DNA of 33,832 nucleotides from JBJKPP01 sp046706145 (GTDB taxonomy: Bacteria; Bacteroidota; Ignavibacteria; Ignavibacteriales; Ignavibacteriaceae). Position numbers and translations under genes: made by a program. Positions 8,556 through 18,522 of this stretch are shown piece after piece; the stretch's first letter is position 1, and the number at the start of each line of letters is the position of its first letter. The notes beneath the pieces were generated by a model that ran no database searches, was not told the DNA's origin, and was given only the letters and a program-made list of their open reading frames with translations. The DNA lies in NCBI GenBank assembly GCA_046706145.1, contig JBJKPP010000262.1:1-33832 (forward strand), given 5' to 3'.

Positions 8556-10883
8556 ATGGCTGAAAAAGTTCCTAATAGTGAAACAACAAACTACGAAGTT
8601 TTGCCGGATTACAAAAATACTGGTTTGTCAATCGTTGACCGTGTTAATGATTTATTATGCCGAATGACAATTGAAGAAAAAATTGCTCAACTGATGGGAC
8701 TTTGGAATGATGGCATTGAAGATTTTACTGTAGAAACTCTGAATGATCCTGTCAAGATGAAGGAAATTTTTGGAAATGGATGTAATTCCATTCACCCCTC
8801 TTCACTTGGAATAAAGAAAACCGTTGAATTAAGAAATAAAATTCAACAATATCTTTTGGAAGAAACAAGATTGGGAATTCCAACCCTATTTGATGACGAA
8901 GGCCAGCATGGCTTAATGAGACCTAATTCAACAGTGTTTCCTCAAGCTATTGGTATGGCATGTTCATGGGATCCTATTCTAATTGAAAAAATATATAAAG
9001 TTGTTGCGTATGAAATGCGTTCGAGAGGTACGCATTATGCTTTATCTCCGGTTATCGATGTTTGTCGCGACCCAAGATGGGGAAGGGTGGAAGAGACTTA
9101 TGGCGAAGATCCTTATTTAAATGGAGTTTTAGGCTGTGCTGCTGTAAAAGGTTTGCAGGGTTCTGCTGATGGGACCATTAGAAAAAATCACGTTGCTGCT
9201 ACACTAAAGCATCTTGTGGGGCATGGAGAACCTGAAGGAGGACAAAACCAAGGCCCTGCCAATTATTCAATCCGTGTGTTGCGGGATTACCACATGTCTC
9301 CATTTAAAATGTGTATCGAAAAGGTGAATCCGGCAGCTGTAATGCCATCATATAATGAAATTGATGGAGTTCCTTCACATGCTAATAAATGGTTAATAAA
9401 AGATGTACTAAGAAAAGAATGGGGATTTAAAGGAATGGTAGTTGCCGATTATTATGCAATTGACCAGCTTCTAACAAGGGAGTGTGTTGTGAAAGATGAA
9501 AAGGATGCTGCAATGGTTGCTTTCAATTCAGGTGTTCAATATGAGTTTCCCAAAAGTAACTATTATAGAAATTTAATTGAGCTTTTAGAAGAAGATAAGG
9601 TTAAATTAGCTGATGTTGATGAAGCAGTAGCCCAAGTTCTAAGATTAAAATTTGAGCTTGGCTTGTTTGAAAATCCTTATATTGATACTGAAGAAGCAAT
9701 TTCCGTAAGTAGAAAAAGCGAGCACAAAGAATTAGCTTTGCAAGCAGCGCGGGAATCAATTGTCCTACTTAAAAACGTAGGAAGTGCTTACACTAATGGT
9801 AAAAGCCTGCTCCCCTTGCCCAAAAACAAATATAAGAAGATAGCAGTAATTGGTCCATGCGCTAAAGATTTATATTTCGGGGGATACTCTGGAGAACCTT
9901 ATGATAAAGTAAGCTTGCTTGATGGTATTAAAAATAAGATTTGTGATAGTGCTGAAGTACTATTCGCTCAGGGCTGCAAAATAACTACGAATACAACTAC
10001 AAGCTATTTCAACTGGAAGAATAATGAGATCAAATTCGCTACTAAAGAAGAAAATCTTAAACTAATTAAAGAAGCAGTTGAAATAGCCAAAAAGGCAGAA
10101 ATAATTATTTTGGCACTAGGTGAGAATGAGCACCTTTGTCGTGAGGCTTGGGCGAAAGAGCATATAGGTGATAATATGTCTTTGGATTTGTTTGGTGAGC
10201 AAAATGAACTTGTAGATGCTATTGTTGCTCTAAATAAACCAGTGGTTGTTTATTTAATGAACGGACGCCCGCTTTCAGTGAATAAGTTGTTTGAAAAAGT
10301 TCCTGCTATAATTGAGGGGTGGTATATGGGGCAAGAAACAGGAACGGCAGTAGCTGATATTATTTTCGGGGATGTGAATCCATCCGGAAAGCTCACAATT
10401 ACTGTTCCTAAGTCTGCCGGACAATTACCTATGTTTTATAATCACAAACCAGGTGCTCAGTTTGTTGATTATATTTCACAAGATATACAACCATTGTTCC
10501 ATTTTGGTTTCGGATTAAGTTATACAACATTTAAGTATGATCAGCCTCGACTTGAAAAAGAAGAAATTAAAGTTGGTGAATCCACCTGCGTTACTGCTAA
10601 TGTAACAAATACTGGTAAGGTTGAGGGGGACGAAATTGTTCAAATGTATATAAGAGATAAAGTGAGCTCGGTAACACGTCCGGTTAAAGAATTGAAAGGA
10701 TTTCAGCGAATCACTTTAAAACCAGGAGAAACGAAAACCGTTACATTGAATATCACCCCTGAAAAACTTGCTTTTCACAATATAGATTTTAAATATGTTG
10801 TTGAACCTGGAGATTTTGAAATAATGGTAGGTAATTCCTCGATGGATAAAGACCTAATAAAAGTCATCCTAAAAGTTATATGA
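8556..10883 (+). CDS. Cytoplasmic GH3 beta-xylosidase / beta-glucosidase
   Basis: The 775-residue protein has the GH3 N-terminal barrel (LFDDEGQHGL, DVCRDPRWGRVEETYGEDP, KHLVGHGEPEGGQN), the nucleophile segment GFKGMVVADYYA (D298), the second alpha/beta domain (IAVIGPCAKDLYFGGYSG) and a C-terminal fibronectin III-like domain (YTTFKYDQPRLE onward). There is no signal peptide, so it should act in the cytoplasm on imported short oligomers. Its position between xylose isomerase and a GPH symporter makes xylo-oligosaccharides the likely substrate, although GH3 specificity cannot be settled from motifs. The ribosome site is weak, consistent with co-translation after xylA. Confidence 0.9.
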   Translation: MAEKVPNSETTNYEVLPDYKNTGLSIVDRVNDLLCRMTIEEKIAQLMGLWNDGIEDFTVETLNDPVKMKEIFGNGCNSIHPSSLGIKKTVELRNKIQQYLLEETRLGIPTLFDDEGQHGLMRPNSTVFPQAIGMACSWDPILIEKIYKVVAYEMRSRGTHYALSPVIDVCRDPRWGRVEETYGEDPYLNGVLGCAAVKGLQGSADGTIRKNHVAATLKHLVGHGEPEGGQNQGPANYSIRVLRDYHMSPFKMCIEKVNPAAVMPSYNEIDGVPSHANKWLIKDVLRKEWGFKGMVVADYYAIDQLLTRECVVKDEKDAAMVAFNSGVQYEFPKSNYYRNLIELLEEDKVKLADVDEAVAQVLRLKFELGLFENPYIDTEEAISVSRKSEHKELALQAARESIVLLKNVGSAYTNGKSLLPLPKNKYKKIAVIGPCAKDLYFGGYSGEPYDKVSLLDGIKNKICDSAEVLFAQGCKITTNTTTSYFNWKNNEIKFATKEENLKLIKEAVEIAKKAEIIILALGENEHLCREAWAKEHIGDNMSLDLFGEQNELVDAIVALNKPVVVYLMNGRPLSVNKLFEKVPAIIEGWYMGQETGTAVADIIFGDVNPSGKLTITVPKSAGQLPMFYNHKPGAQFVDYISQDIQPLFHFGFGLSYTTFKYDQPRLEKEEIKVGESTCVTANVTNTGKVEGDEIVQMYIRDKVSSVTRPVKELKGFQRITLKPGETKTVTLNITPEKLAFHNIDFKYVVEPGDFEIMVGNSSMDKDLIKVILKVI

Positions 10884-10960
10884 GAATAAGACATTAGAGT
10901 AAAATTTTTAGATAAAAAGGTGAATAAAAAATATAAGATGTAATTTTTACCCTCGGTGAC

Positions 10961-10974
10961 CTAATTTAAATTAG
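10961..10974. promoter_or_regulatory. Perfect 14-bp palindrome upstream of the symporter gene
   Basis: CTAATTTAAATTAG is self-complementary and lies 22 bases before the symporter ATG, next to its ribosome site GGGAGG. It could be an operator. It resembles the AT-rich centre of the xylA dyad only loosely, so the same regulator is not shown. Confidence 0.3.
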
Positions 10975-10996
10975 AATAATCTATGGGAGGCAAGTC

Positions 10997-12424
10997 ATGA
11001 AATATACGAGCGGGAAATTATCCGTAGGGGAGAAAATTGGTTTTAGTTTAGGTGACTGTGCTTCAAATCTTTTCTTTCAAACCTTCATTTTATTTCTGAT
11101 GTTCTATTATACTGATGTTGCGGGCTTACCTGCGGCGGCAGTTGGAACAATGCTTCTTGTTACTCGTATTGCGGATGCTTTTTTCGACCCATTAATAGGC
11201 TTTTGGTCAGATCGTACAAAAACCAGGTGGGGAAAATACCGTCCTTTCCTTCTTTGGTTTGCACTTCCATTTGCGATAATTGGCATTTTAACTTTTACAA
11301 CCCCGGGATTTGATACAACAGGCAAACTTATTTATGCATACATTTCTTACACCGCTATGATGTTTGTCTATTCGGCTATTAATGTTCCGTATTCTGCTCT
11401 TATGGGTGTAATTACTCCTAACTCCGAACAGCGAACGGTTGTTTCTTCATTTAGATTTGTAGCTGCATTTTCCGGCGGACTTATTGTCCAATTAGTAACT
11501 TTGTTCCTTGTTCAGTTACTAGGCGGTGGTAATAAACAATTAGGCTGGCAGCTTGCAATGAGCTGTATAGCCGGTCTTGCCTTCGTTTTGTTTATGATTA
11601 CTTTTTTAACTACTAAAGAGAGAGTTGAACCACCAAAAGAACAGAAGACTAAATTTAAAGTTGATATTAAAGATTTATTTAAAAATAAACCATGGTTGCT
11701 AATTGCGGGAGCAACTGTATTCCAATTAACTTACATCGTTATGCGCAGCTCATCAGTTGTTTACTATTTCAAATACTATGTAGGTGTTCAGCAGTTTGGC
11801 TTATTCGGGCACATTTATCACTTATCTATGGATGAACTTACTACTCTTTTTCTGACGTCAGGAACTATTGCAACGGTAATCGGTTCGATTTTTACTAATT
11901 GGTTTGCTAAAAAATTCGATAAGAAAAATACATACCTTGGATTCTTAATCGCGAGTGCGGTTTTATGCAGCTTGTTCTATTTTTTGCCTCCTGAAGACAT
12001 TTTACTTATGCTCATCCTGAATATTTTTGTTTCATTCTTTTTTGGCCCGGTTTCCGTTCTTCAGTGGGCAATGTATACCGATGTAGCAGATTATTCAGAA
12101 TGGAAAAACAATCGGCGTGCGACGGGACTTGTAATGGCTGCCTCTTTATTTTCGCTAAAGGTAGGTCTCTCTTTAGGAGGTGCGCTTGTCGGATGGATGT
12201 TGGCATTTCACGGGTTTATTGCAAACCAGGCCCAGTCTGCACTTTCATTAGACGGAATTAAATTGCTTATGAGCTGGTACCCCGCCATTATAGGAGTTGT
12301 CGGTGGTATTTTGATGTTCTTCTATCCTTTAACAAATAAAATGATGATTAAAATAGAAGAAGATTTGACACAACGTAGAGGTGAATCTGGTAATGATAAT
12401 TTGAAAGCAGTGCCAGCCAACTAA
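10997..12424 (+). CDS. GPH-family sugar:cation symporter (MFS)
   Basis: The 475-residue protein has about twelve hydrophobic helices. The start GEKIGFSLGDCASNLFFQ and the loop DPLIGFWSDRTKTRWGKYRPF are the signature of the glycoside-pentoside-hexuronide:cation symporters, which includes the XynB/YicJ and MelB groups. VADYSEWKNNRRATGL is the second conserved segment. It would import xylosides, xylo-oligomers or (methyl)glucuronate-bearing fragments across the inner membrane. A GGGAGG ribosome site precedes the ATG. A hairpin follows the gene, so some transcripts may end here before the GH8 gene. Confidence 0.9.
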   Translation: MKYTSGKLSVGEKIGFSLGDCASNLFFQTFILFLMFYYTDVAGLPAAAVGTMLLVTRIADAFFDPLIGFWSDRTKTRWGKYRPFLLWFALPFAIIGILTFTTPGFDTTGKLIYAYISYTAMMFVYSAINVPYSALMGVITPNSEQRTVVSSFRFVAAFSGGLIVQLVTLFLVQLLGGGNKQLGWQLAMSCIAGLAFVLFMITFLTTKERVEPPKEQKTKFKVDIKDLFKNKPWLLIAGATVFQLTYIVMRSSSVVYYFKYYVGVQQFGLFGHIYHLSMDELTTLFLTSGTIATVIGSIFTNWFAKKFDKKNTYLGFLIASAVLCSLFYFLPPEDILLMLILNIFVSFFFGPVSVLQWAMYTDVADYSEWKNNRRATGLVMAASLFSLKVGLSLGGALVGWMLAFHGFIANQAQSALSLDGIKLLMSWYPAIIGVVGGILMFFYPLTNKMMIKIEEDLTQRRGESGNDNLKAVPAN

Positions 12425-12467
12425 TTAAGGTTGTAAAGTTCTTACTTACATGCTTCAAATATTTTCG

Positions 12468-12492
12468 CACCCGGATCAAACCGGGTGTATTT
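12468..12492 (+). terminator. Hairpin after the symporter gene, weak intrinsic terminator
   Basis: CACCCGG and CCGGGTG form a perfect 7-bp GC-rich stem with loop ATCAAA, followed by TATTT and not a true T-run. It may act as a partial terminator or as an RNA-stabilising element between the cytoplasmic and exported parts of the cluster. Confidence 0.5.
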
Positions 12493-12520
12493 ATGATATA
12501 CTGATTCAAAGAATTTAGTT

Positions 12521-13828
12521 ATGAATATCTCAAAAAGAAATCTTAAAGTTTTTGCTTTATCCTTTTTTTCTCTCCTTACTTTTGTAAATTTATTTCCGTT
12601 CTCTTCCTTAAGGAATAATATTACTAGTACAATATCATCAACGGATACTACATTACACCAATCTCAAACTGAAGGCTCTTTTTATACCGGTAAATATCAA
12701 GATCTCTTTACTTCCTTGCTTGGAAAAACTAAAGAACAAGTCGAAGCAAGAGTTGACAGCACTTTCAACCAATTATTCTTTGGAAATGATTCTACCCAGA
12801 GAGTGTATTATTCAGCAGGTACGGGTATGGCGTACATTGAAGATATTAATAATAGAGATGTTAGAACTGAAGGAATGTCATATGGGATGATGATAGCTGT
12901 GCAACTTAACAAAAAAGATGTGTTTGATAAATTGTGGAAGTGGGCAGTTACTTACATGCAGCACCACAGTGGTCTAAGAAAATACTTTTTTTCTTGGCAC
13001 TGTAACCCGGAGGGCGCAGTTATGGATTCTAATTCTGCTTCCGATGGTGAACAATGGTTTGTAATGTCACTCTTTTTTGCTTCAGCGAGATGGGGAAATG
13101 GGAAAGGTATTTATAACTACAATGAACAAGCTCAAAAAATACTTAATGCTATGCTTGATAAAAAAGAATCCTCGGATGAGAGAAATGTAGTTACGAATAT
13201 GTTTAATAAGAAAGAAAAGGAAGTTGTATTTGTTCCCGCAGGTAATGCGGATGATTTTACTGATCCTTCTTATCACTTGCCTCATTTCTATGAACTTTGG
13301 GCTAGATGGGCGGACAAAAACAACGAGTTCTGGCATAGTGCTGCTCTGCAAAGTCGTAAATTCTTTAAGGAAGCAGCTAATCCTAAAACTGGTCTAATGC
13401 CAAACTACGCCAATTTTGATGGGACCCCATATGGAAATTGGGGAAAAGACAACGCTGATTTCCTTTATGATGCATGGCGTGTGGCCATGAATATTGCCGT
13501 AGATTATGAATGGTTTGCTAGGGATAAATGGGAAGTTACAGAATGTAACAAGCTGCTCAACTTTTTTTATTCACAGGGGGTAACCAAATACGGTAACTTA
13601 TATACGTTAGATGGCAAAATGCTCGGACACAACCACAGTGCAGGATTAGTGGCAATGAACGCTGTTGCTTGCCTTGCTTCAACAAATAAACTTAGAAAAG
13701 ACTTCATTAAAGATTTTTGGAATACTCCAATTCCTTCTGGTCCCTATCGTTATTATGATGGAATGCTTTATATGCTTGGTATGCTGCAGGTTAGCGGTAA
13801 TTTTAGAATTTATAAACCTAATATGTAA
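12521..13828 (+). CDS. GH8 glycoside hydrolase, probable reducing-end xylose-releasing exo-oligoxylanase
   Basis: The 435-residue protein starts with a signal peptide or membrane anchor (FALSFFSLLTFVNLFPF). The mature part has the GH8 pattern of the Rex-type enzymes: SAGTGMAYIEDI, then RTEGMSYGMMIAVQ with the general-acid Glu (E117), then SASDGEQWFVMSL with the conserved Asp (D175), and later NADFLYDAWRVAMN and NHSAGLVAMNAVA. Known enzymes of this group remove xylose from the reducing end of xylo-oligosaccharides (EC 3.2.1.156), while other GH8 enzymes are endoxylanases or cellulases. The neighbours favour xylan. The GH115 gene follows after 37 bases. Confidence 0.85.
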   Translation: MNISKRNLKVFALSFFSLLTFVNLFPFSSLRNNITSTISSTDTTLHQSQTEGSFYTGKYQDLFTSLLGKTKEQVEARVDSTFNQLFFGNDSTQRVYYSAGTGMAYIEDINNRDVRTEGMSYGMMIAVQLNKKDVFDKLWKWAVTYMQHHSGLRKYFFSWHCNPEGAVMDSNSASDGEQWFVMSLFFASARWGNGKGIYNYNEQAQKILNAMLDKKESSDERNVVTNMFNKKEKEVVFVPAGNADDFTDPSYHLPHFYELWARWADKNNEFWHSAALQSRKFFKEAANPKTGLMPNYANFDGTPYGNWGKDNADFLYDAWRVAMNIAVDYEWFARDKWEVTECNKLLNFFYSQGVTKYGNLYTLDGKMLGHNHSAGLVAMNAVACLASTNKLRKDFIKDFWNTPIPSGPYRYYDGMLYMLGMLQVSGNFRIYKPNM

Positions 13829-13865
13829 AGTAAATGGATTAGTAGGATAAATAAAATTTATTGGG

Positions 13866-16800
13866 ATGCTTGATATGTTTCATAAGGATAACAAAAATTC
13901 TCTCGTTGTTAAGTGGCAAAATCGAACAATCTTTTGTCTTACGATCATTCTTCTGTTCGTCCTCAATATTTATTCACAAACAACTGAGACTAAATCTTAC
14001 ATCTCAACAAAGAAAGAACAAGGATCATTTGCGCTTTCCGAGTCAGGCAAATCTGCTCCATTATATATCAGCTCTGAAGATTATAAAGGTGTTATCCGTG
14101 CGCTTAAAGATTTACAGACAGATATCAAGAATGTTACAAGTTCTAAACCTATACTTAACATCTCTAAAACCCCAAAATTTAAAGATGTTGTATTAGTTGG
14201 TACGATAGGTAAGAGTCCTGTCATTAAAAAACTAATACAAGAAAAGAAAATTAATGTAACTGGTATAAAGGGAGAGTGGGAAACATTCTTAATTCAAGTT
14301 GTTAACAATCCGCTGCCTGATGTTAACCGTGCTTTAGTGATTGCTGGCAGTGATAAACGCGGTACGATATACGGGATTTATGACGTATCAGAGAAAATTG
14401 GTGTTTCTCCCTGGTATTGGTGGGCGGATGTTCCAGAAAAAAAACATTCACATCTATATGTTTTACCTGGCAGATATACTGAAGGACCTCCATCTGTAAA
14501 ATACAGAGGGATCTTCCTCAACGATGAAGCTCCAGATTTAACAAACTGGGTAGAATACAAATATGGATTTGTAGAACCTAGTAAGAATCCGCCTATACCG
14601 CCAGGTGTTGCGAATTATGGACATAAGTTTTATGAACATATATTCGAACTCCTTCTTCGTTTAAAAGCTAACTATCTATGGCCTGCAATGTGGAACAACG
14701 CATTCAACGAAGATGATAGTCTCAATTCCAAGCTTGCAAATGAGTACGGCATAGTTATGGGAACCTCGCATCAGGAACCGATGCTCCGCGCACAGAAGGA
14801 GTGGGATAGAAGGTACATGAAGACACTTGGACCCTGGAACTTTGCAAAGTTTCCTGATACTCTTACAGAATTCTGGCGTAAAGGAATAGAACGTAACAAG
14901 AATTATGAAAGTATTATTACAATTGGACTGCGTGGTGAGAACGATACGCCTATGGCTCATGGTGGCTTAAGTGCAGACACTGCTCTTTTAGGAAAAATTA
15001 TCAAAGTACAGGAAAAAATATTGGCGCAGGAAATGAATCCTTATGTTGCAAAAATACCGCAATTATGGTGTCCTTACAAAGAGGTTCTGGGATATTATAA
15101 TGCAGGTTTCCGCGTACCGAATTATGTTACAATTCTTTGGACAGATGATAACTGGGGAAATCTACGCCATCTGCCGGACGCCGTAGAAAGACAGCGCAGC
15201 GGCGGTGCGGGTATTTATTATCATTTCGATTATCACGGAGGTCCAAGAAATTACCAGTGGGTAAACACTGATCCACTGCCTAAAATTTGGGATCAGATGT
15301 CTCTTGCAAAAAAGTACGGCGCCGATAGAATATGGATTGTTAATGTAGGCCATTTGAAAGGCTACGAACTTCCGATCTCTTATTTCATGAATTTAGCATG
15401 GAACACTAATAGATGGACAAATGACAACATTGAAGAATACAACCGCTTATGGGCGCAACAACAATTTGGAGATAAATATTCCAAGCAGATTGCGGATATC
15501 CTTACTAAATATACAACCTACAACGGCCGCTGCAAGCCTGAGCTTTTAAATCCGGCTACTTACAGCCTTGTCAATTATGACGAGTGGAATCGTGTAGTAT
15601 CGGATTTCAAAACTATTACAGACAAGGCAGAAAAGATTTATAACGAACTACCGGAAAATGAGCGAGATGCTTTTTATGAGCTGGTTCTTTTTCCAACAAA
15701 AGCATCATATATACTAAATGATATCTATTATGCAGCGGCTCGGAATGATTTATATGCAAAACAAGGTCGTGCAAGTACAAATGATATGTTTGAGGAGACA
15801 CACACACTATTTAAAAAAGACACGAGTCTGATGAATTATTTCAACAATAAATTTGCAGGTGGAAAATGGAAACACTTTATGGATCAGCCGTTCATCGGTT
15901 ACAAGAGTTGGAATCAACCGCAAGAAAATAATCTTGATGCTGTTAATCTTTCAAAAATTAATATCCCTGATTCAGCGCTAATGGGCATTGCTGTTGAAGG
16001 ATCTGAAAGTGCGTGGCCCGGTCCGGAAGGTGAACCAACCCTTCCAAATTTTAATCCTTTCAACGAACAACAGCAATATATTGATGTGTTCAACAAAGGG
16101 AAAATGTCTTTTGAATACACTATAAGTACAAATAACCCTTGGATAAAAATATCTTCTTCAAAAGGCAAAGTTCTCAAACAAACAAGAATCTGGATCAGTA
16201 TAAACTGGAACAAAGTTCCGAAGGGAACTTCTATTGGTTTGGTAACTGTGGAAGGGGCTAACAAGAATGTAGCAGTTAAAGTAAACGTTTCGAATCCAGG
16301 GATTACGCGCAATACATTGGAAGGTTTTATAGAAGCAGATGGATATGTATCAATCGAAGCGAAGCATTATACTGGGCTTTCGGAAGCAGGTCAATACAAG
16401 TGGATTAATATTCAAGATTACGGCAATACATTTTCAGGAATGAGAGCAACTGCTTCACCGGATGCTCCCGTTGTTGTACCGGGTAAAAATTCGCCGTATC
16501 TGGAGTATAAAATGTATCTTACCGATACGGGCAAAGTAGATGTTGAAGGAATTTTCAGTCCAACATTGAACTTTATACCTGGGCGGAATCTTCAATATGC
16601 TGTTTCATTTGATGATACCACGCCAATGCTTGTAACGTTGGTTCCAGAAAATTATGTTGCTGGTGGAAGTGCAGATTGGGCCAAATCAGTTATAGAAAAT
16701 ACCCGAAAAAGTACTACTTCTTTTATAATTGGCAAACCTGGATACCATACTCTTAAGATCTGGATGGTGGATCCGGGAGTTGTTCTTGAGAAGATTATTG

Positions 16801-16883
16801 TGAATTGCGGTGGGCTTAGGAAGAGTTACCTCGGTCCACCGGAAAGTTTCCATCGTATGGTAATGAATAGCGAAGATAGGTGA
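13866..16883 (+). CDS. GH115 xylan alpha-1,2-(4-O-methyl)glucuronidase
   Basis: The 1005-residue protein has the size and motifs of GH115: IAGSDKRGTIYGIYDVSEKI, GVSPWYWWADVP, RGIFLNDEAPDL, LRLKANYLWPAMW, GTSHQEPM, TIGLRGENDTPM, LWTDDNWGNLR and IWIVNVGHLKGYELP. A signal segment (residues 19-36, ending IYSQ) predicts export. The C-terminal region from about residue 770 is a beta-sandwich extension common in this family. GH115 enzymes release glucuronate or 4-O-methylglucuronate from internal or terminal xylose residues of glucuronoxylan. This makes the gene the probable source of the substrate for the corrinoid methyltransferase genes downstream. Two ATGs at 13866 and 13875 are possible starts; TTGGG precedes them closely. 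Confidence 0.93.
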   Translation: MLDMFHKDNKNSLVVKWQNRTIFCLTIILLFVLNIYSQTTETKSYISTKKEQGSFALSESGKSAPLYISSEDYKGVIRALKDLQTDIKNVTSSKPILNISKTPKFKDVVLVGTIGKSPVIKKLIQEKKINVTGIKGEWETFLIQVVNNPLPDVNRALVIAGSDKRGTIYGIYDVSEKIGVSPWYWWADVPEKKHSHLYVLPGRYTEGPPSVKYRGIFLNDEAPDLTNWVEYKYGFVEPSKNPPIPPGVANYGHKFYEHIFELLLRLKANYLWPAMWNNAFNEDDSLNSKLANEYGIVMGTSHQEPMLRAQKEWDRRYMKTLGPWNFAKFPDTLTEFWRKGIERNKNYESIITIGLRGENDTPMAHGGLSADTALLGKIIKVQEKILAQEMNPYVAKIPQLWCPYKEVLGYYNAGFRVPNYVTILWTDDNWGNLRHLPDAVERQRSGGAGIYYHFDYHGGPRNYQWVNTDPLPKIWDQMSLAKKYGADRIWIVNVGHLKGYELPISYFMNLAWNTNRWTNDNIEEYNRLWAQQQFGDKYSKQIADILTKYTTYNGRCKPELLNPATYSLVNYDEWNRVVSDFKTITDKAEKIYNELPENERDAFYELVLFPTKASYILNDIYYAAARNDLYAKQGRASTNDMFEETHTLFKKDTSLMNYFNNKFAGGKWKHFMDQPFIGYKSWNQPQENNLDAVNLSKINIPDSALMGIAVEGSESAWPGPEGEPTLPNFNPFNEQQQYIDVFNKGKMSFEYTISTNNPWIKISSSKGKVLKQTRIWISINWNKVPKGTSIGLVTVEGANKNVAVKVNVSNPGITRNTLEGFIEADGYVSIEAKHYTGLSEAGQYKWINIQDYGNTFSGMRATASPDAPVVVPGKNSPYLEYKMYLTDTGKVDVEGIFSPTLNFIPGRNLQYAVSFDDTTPMLVTLVPENYVAGGSADWAKSVIENTRKSTTSFIIGKPGYHTLKIWMVDPGVVLEKIIVNCGGLRKSYLGPPESFHRMVMNSEDR

Positions 16884-16962
16884 TGTCTTGGTTGTTTGCT
16901 GTTATTTAATTAAGAGTTTCGTCTCATACTGTCTCCTTCTGTTGGTAAACGGGGAGTAAGAG

Positions 16963-17693
16963 ATGAAGACATTTCTACCGCCTTTTATGTCTTTTATTCT
17001 TTTACTCTCTGTTTCTTTTAATTTTAATTTGCAAAGGACAACAGGGAACGGGGAAAAATTTTCTAATACCATTTTGTCGGGTTTTTATCCTGACCCGAGT
17101 ATTTGCAGAGTTGGTAATGACGATTATTATTTAGTTAATTCCTCGTTTGTATCTTTCCATGGTTTACCGATTTTTCATAGCAAGGATCTGGTTCATTGGG
17201 AACACATTAGTGATGTGGTGAATCGGCCTGAGCAGTTGGACTTGGATAGTGCGGGAGTCTTAAGAGGTCTTTTTGCTCCCACAATTAGATATTACAAAGG
17301 TGTGTTTTATGTAACTTGCACTTTACGTGATAAATGTGGAAACTTTGTAGTCACCGCTAAAAATCCTGCCGGTCCGTGATCAAATCCTATTTTGTTTCCT
17401 GAATTAGACGGGATTGATCCGTCATTATTTTTCGATAGCAGTGAAAAAGAAATAAATTTGAAAATAGAAGCACTTGGTAAAAATTATTCATTTTTGTGTG
17501 GCTATACGCCAGATGAATGGACGACATTAAAGATAGTGTAGATGGCACTTATCTAAGTACGGCAAAGGCGGGGGGTTTTGTTGGATGTATGTTTGCCTTA
17601 TATGCTACTTCTTTAGGAAAGCCTTCAAAAAGTACTGCTTATTTTGATTGGTTTAGATACATAGGAGATGATGAAGTATATAAAAATCTTTAA
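16963..17693 (+). pseudogene. Decayed GH43 beta-xylosidase/arabinofuranosidase
   Basis: The first 138 codons encode a signal peptide and the GH43 start (SGFYPDPSICRV with the catalytic base D44, LVNSSFVSFHGLPIFHS, APTIRYYKGVFY). TGA at 17377-17379 then replaces the Trp of the usual GPW-S-P segment, and the same frame continues SNPILFPELDGIDPSLFFDS. From there it jumps to EINLKIEALGKNYSF, which belongs to the C-terminal sandwich domain, so the rest of the propeller with the catalytic acid Glu is missing. Near 17531 a single-base loss in an A-run shifts the frame. After it, DSVDGTYLSTAKAGGFVG and FDWFRYIGDDEVYKNL complete a normal GH43 end. Three independent lesions make a functional product very unlikely. 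A GGGGAG ribosome site still precedes the ATG. Confidence 0.9.
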
Positions 17694-17825
17694 TAACATA
17701 AATAAAAATTAGAAGTTAGACTGAAGCGATTATAAAGAATTAATAACCTCAAAAGTACCTGATAACGATTATGTTTTTATAGAATTCTAATAATTATTTT
17801 AAAATGTGGAGTAACTATAGTAAAA

Positions 17826-18512
17826 ATGAATGAGCTTATTGAAAGAATTGGCCAATGCATTGAATATGGAAAAGTTAACAAATCATCTCCTTATCCCGCT
17901 GAAATGCGCAACCGGGATGGAGCAGATGAACTGACAAAACTAGCTTTGGAAGAAGGAATTGGTCCGGATGCTATTCTCATGGCTTGTAATAATGGGATGA
18001 AAAGTATAGGTGAAAAATTCAGCCGCCATGAAGTTTTTGTTCCCGAATTGATGATGGCAGCTAATTCTATAAAGGCAGTAATGATTCATCTTAAACCATT
18101 TTTTCAATCGGGAAACGTTAAACCAAAAGGGAAGTTTGTTATTGCAACAGTAGCTGGTGATTTACATGACATAGGGAAAAACCTTGTGGCTATGGTTGCT
18201 GAAGGAAGCGGCTGGGAGATTATTGATTTGGGAGTTGACGTTAGAACTGAAAAATTTATGGAAGCTGTAAGAATCAATCCAAATTGCATTGTAGGTATGA
18301 GCGCTTTGTTAACGACAACTATGGAAAACATGGCCAAGACAGTCGGAGAAATCAAAAGTAAATTACCTGAAGTGAAAATAATTGTTGGCGGCGCGCCGCT
18401 ATCTAAGGAAGTCGCAGCAAATATGGGCGCCGATGGTTATGCTCCTGATCCACAAGGGGCAGTTGCTTTCCTTAACAAAGTGGCTGCTATGGCTAGTTTT
18501 GATAAAAGTTGA
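17826..18512 (+). CDS. Corrinoid (cobalamin-binding) protein of a methyltransferase system
   Basis: The 228-residue protein has the two-part build of the MtaC/MtbC/MttC and MetH-type corrinoid proteins: a helical cap domain (residues 1-95, with GMKSIGEKFSRHEVFVPELMM) and a Rossmann-like B12 domain. The cobalt-ligand motif DxHxxG is present as GDLHDIGKNL (D112, H114, G117), followed by GMSALLTTTM (the SxL element) and IIVGGAPL (the GG element). It carries the methyl group between a substrate-specific methyltransferase and an acceptor transferase. No reductive activase or tetrahydrofolate transferase lies nearby. The likely partner is the UroD-type protein at 23035. It sits between two glycoside hydrolase remnants. 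The ribosome site is poor (GGAG about 15 bases upstream). Confidence 0.9.
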   Translation: MNELIERIGQCIEYGKVNKSSPYPAEMRNRDGADELTKLALEEGIGPDAILMACNNGMKSIGEKFSRHEVFVPELMMAANSIKAVMIHLKPFFQSGNVKPKGKFVIATVAGDLHDIGKNLVAMVAEGSGWEIIDLGVDVRTEKFMEAVRINPNCIVGMSALLTTTMENMAKTVGEIKSKLPEVKIIVGGAPLSKEVAANMGADGYAPDPQGAVAFLNKVAAMASFDKS

Positions 18513-18522
18513 CGCACTTTAA

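Noticed and set aside
4515..17379. Stop codon reassignment explaining both the GH9 TAA and GH43 TGA
   Set aside because: The two codons differ, other genes use TAA, TGA and TAG as ordinary ends, and the GH43 gene has further lesions.
17780..17789. TAGAATTCTA palindrome upstream of the corrinoid gene as an operator
   Set aside because: Ten bases, AT-rich and unextended; it is easily expected by chance.
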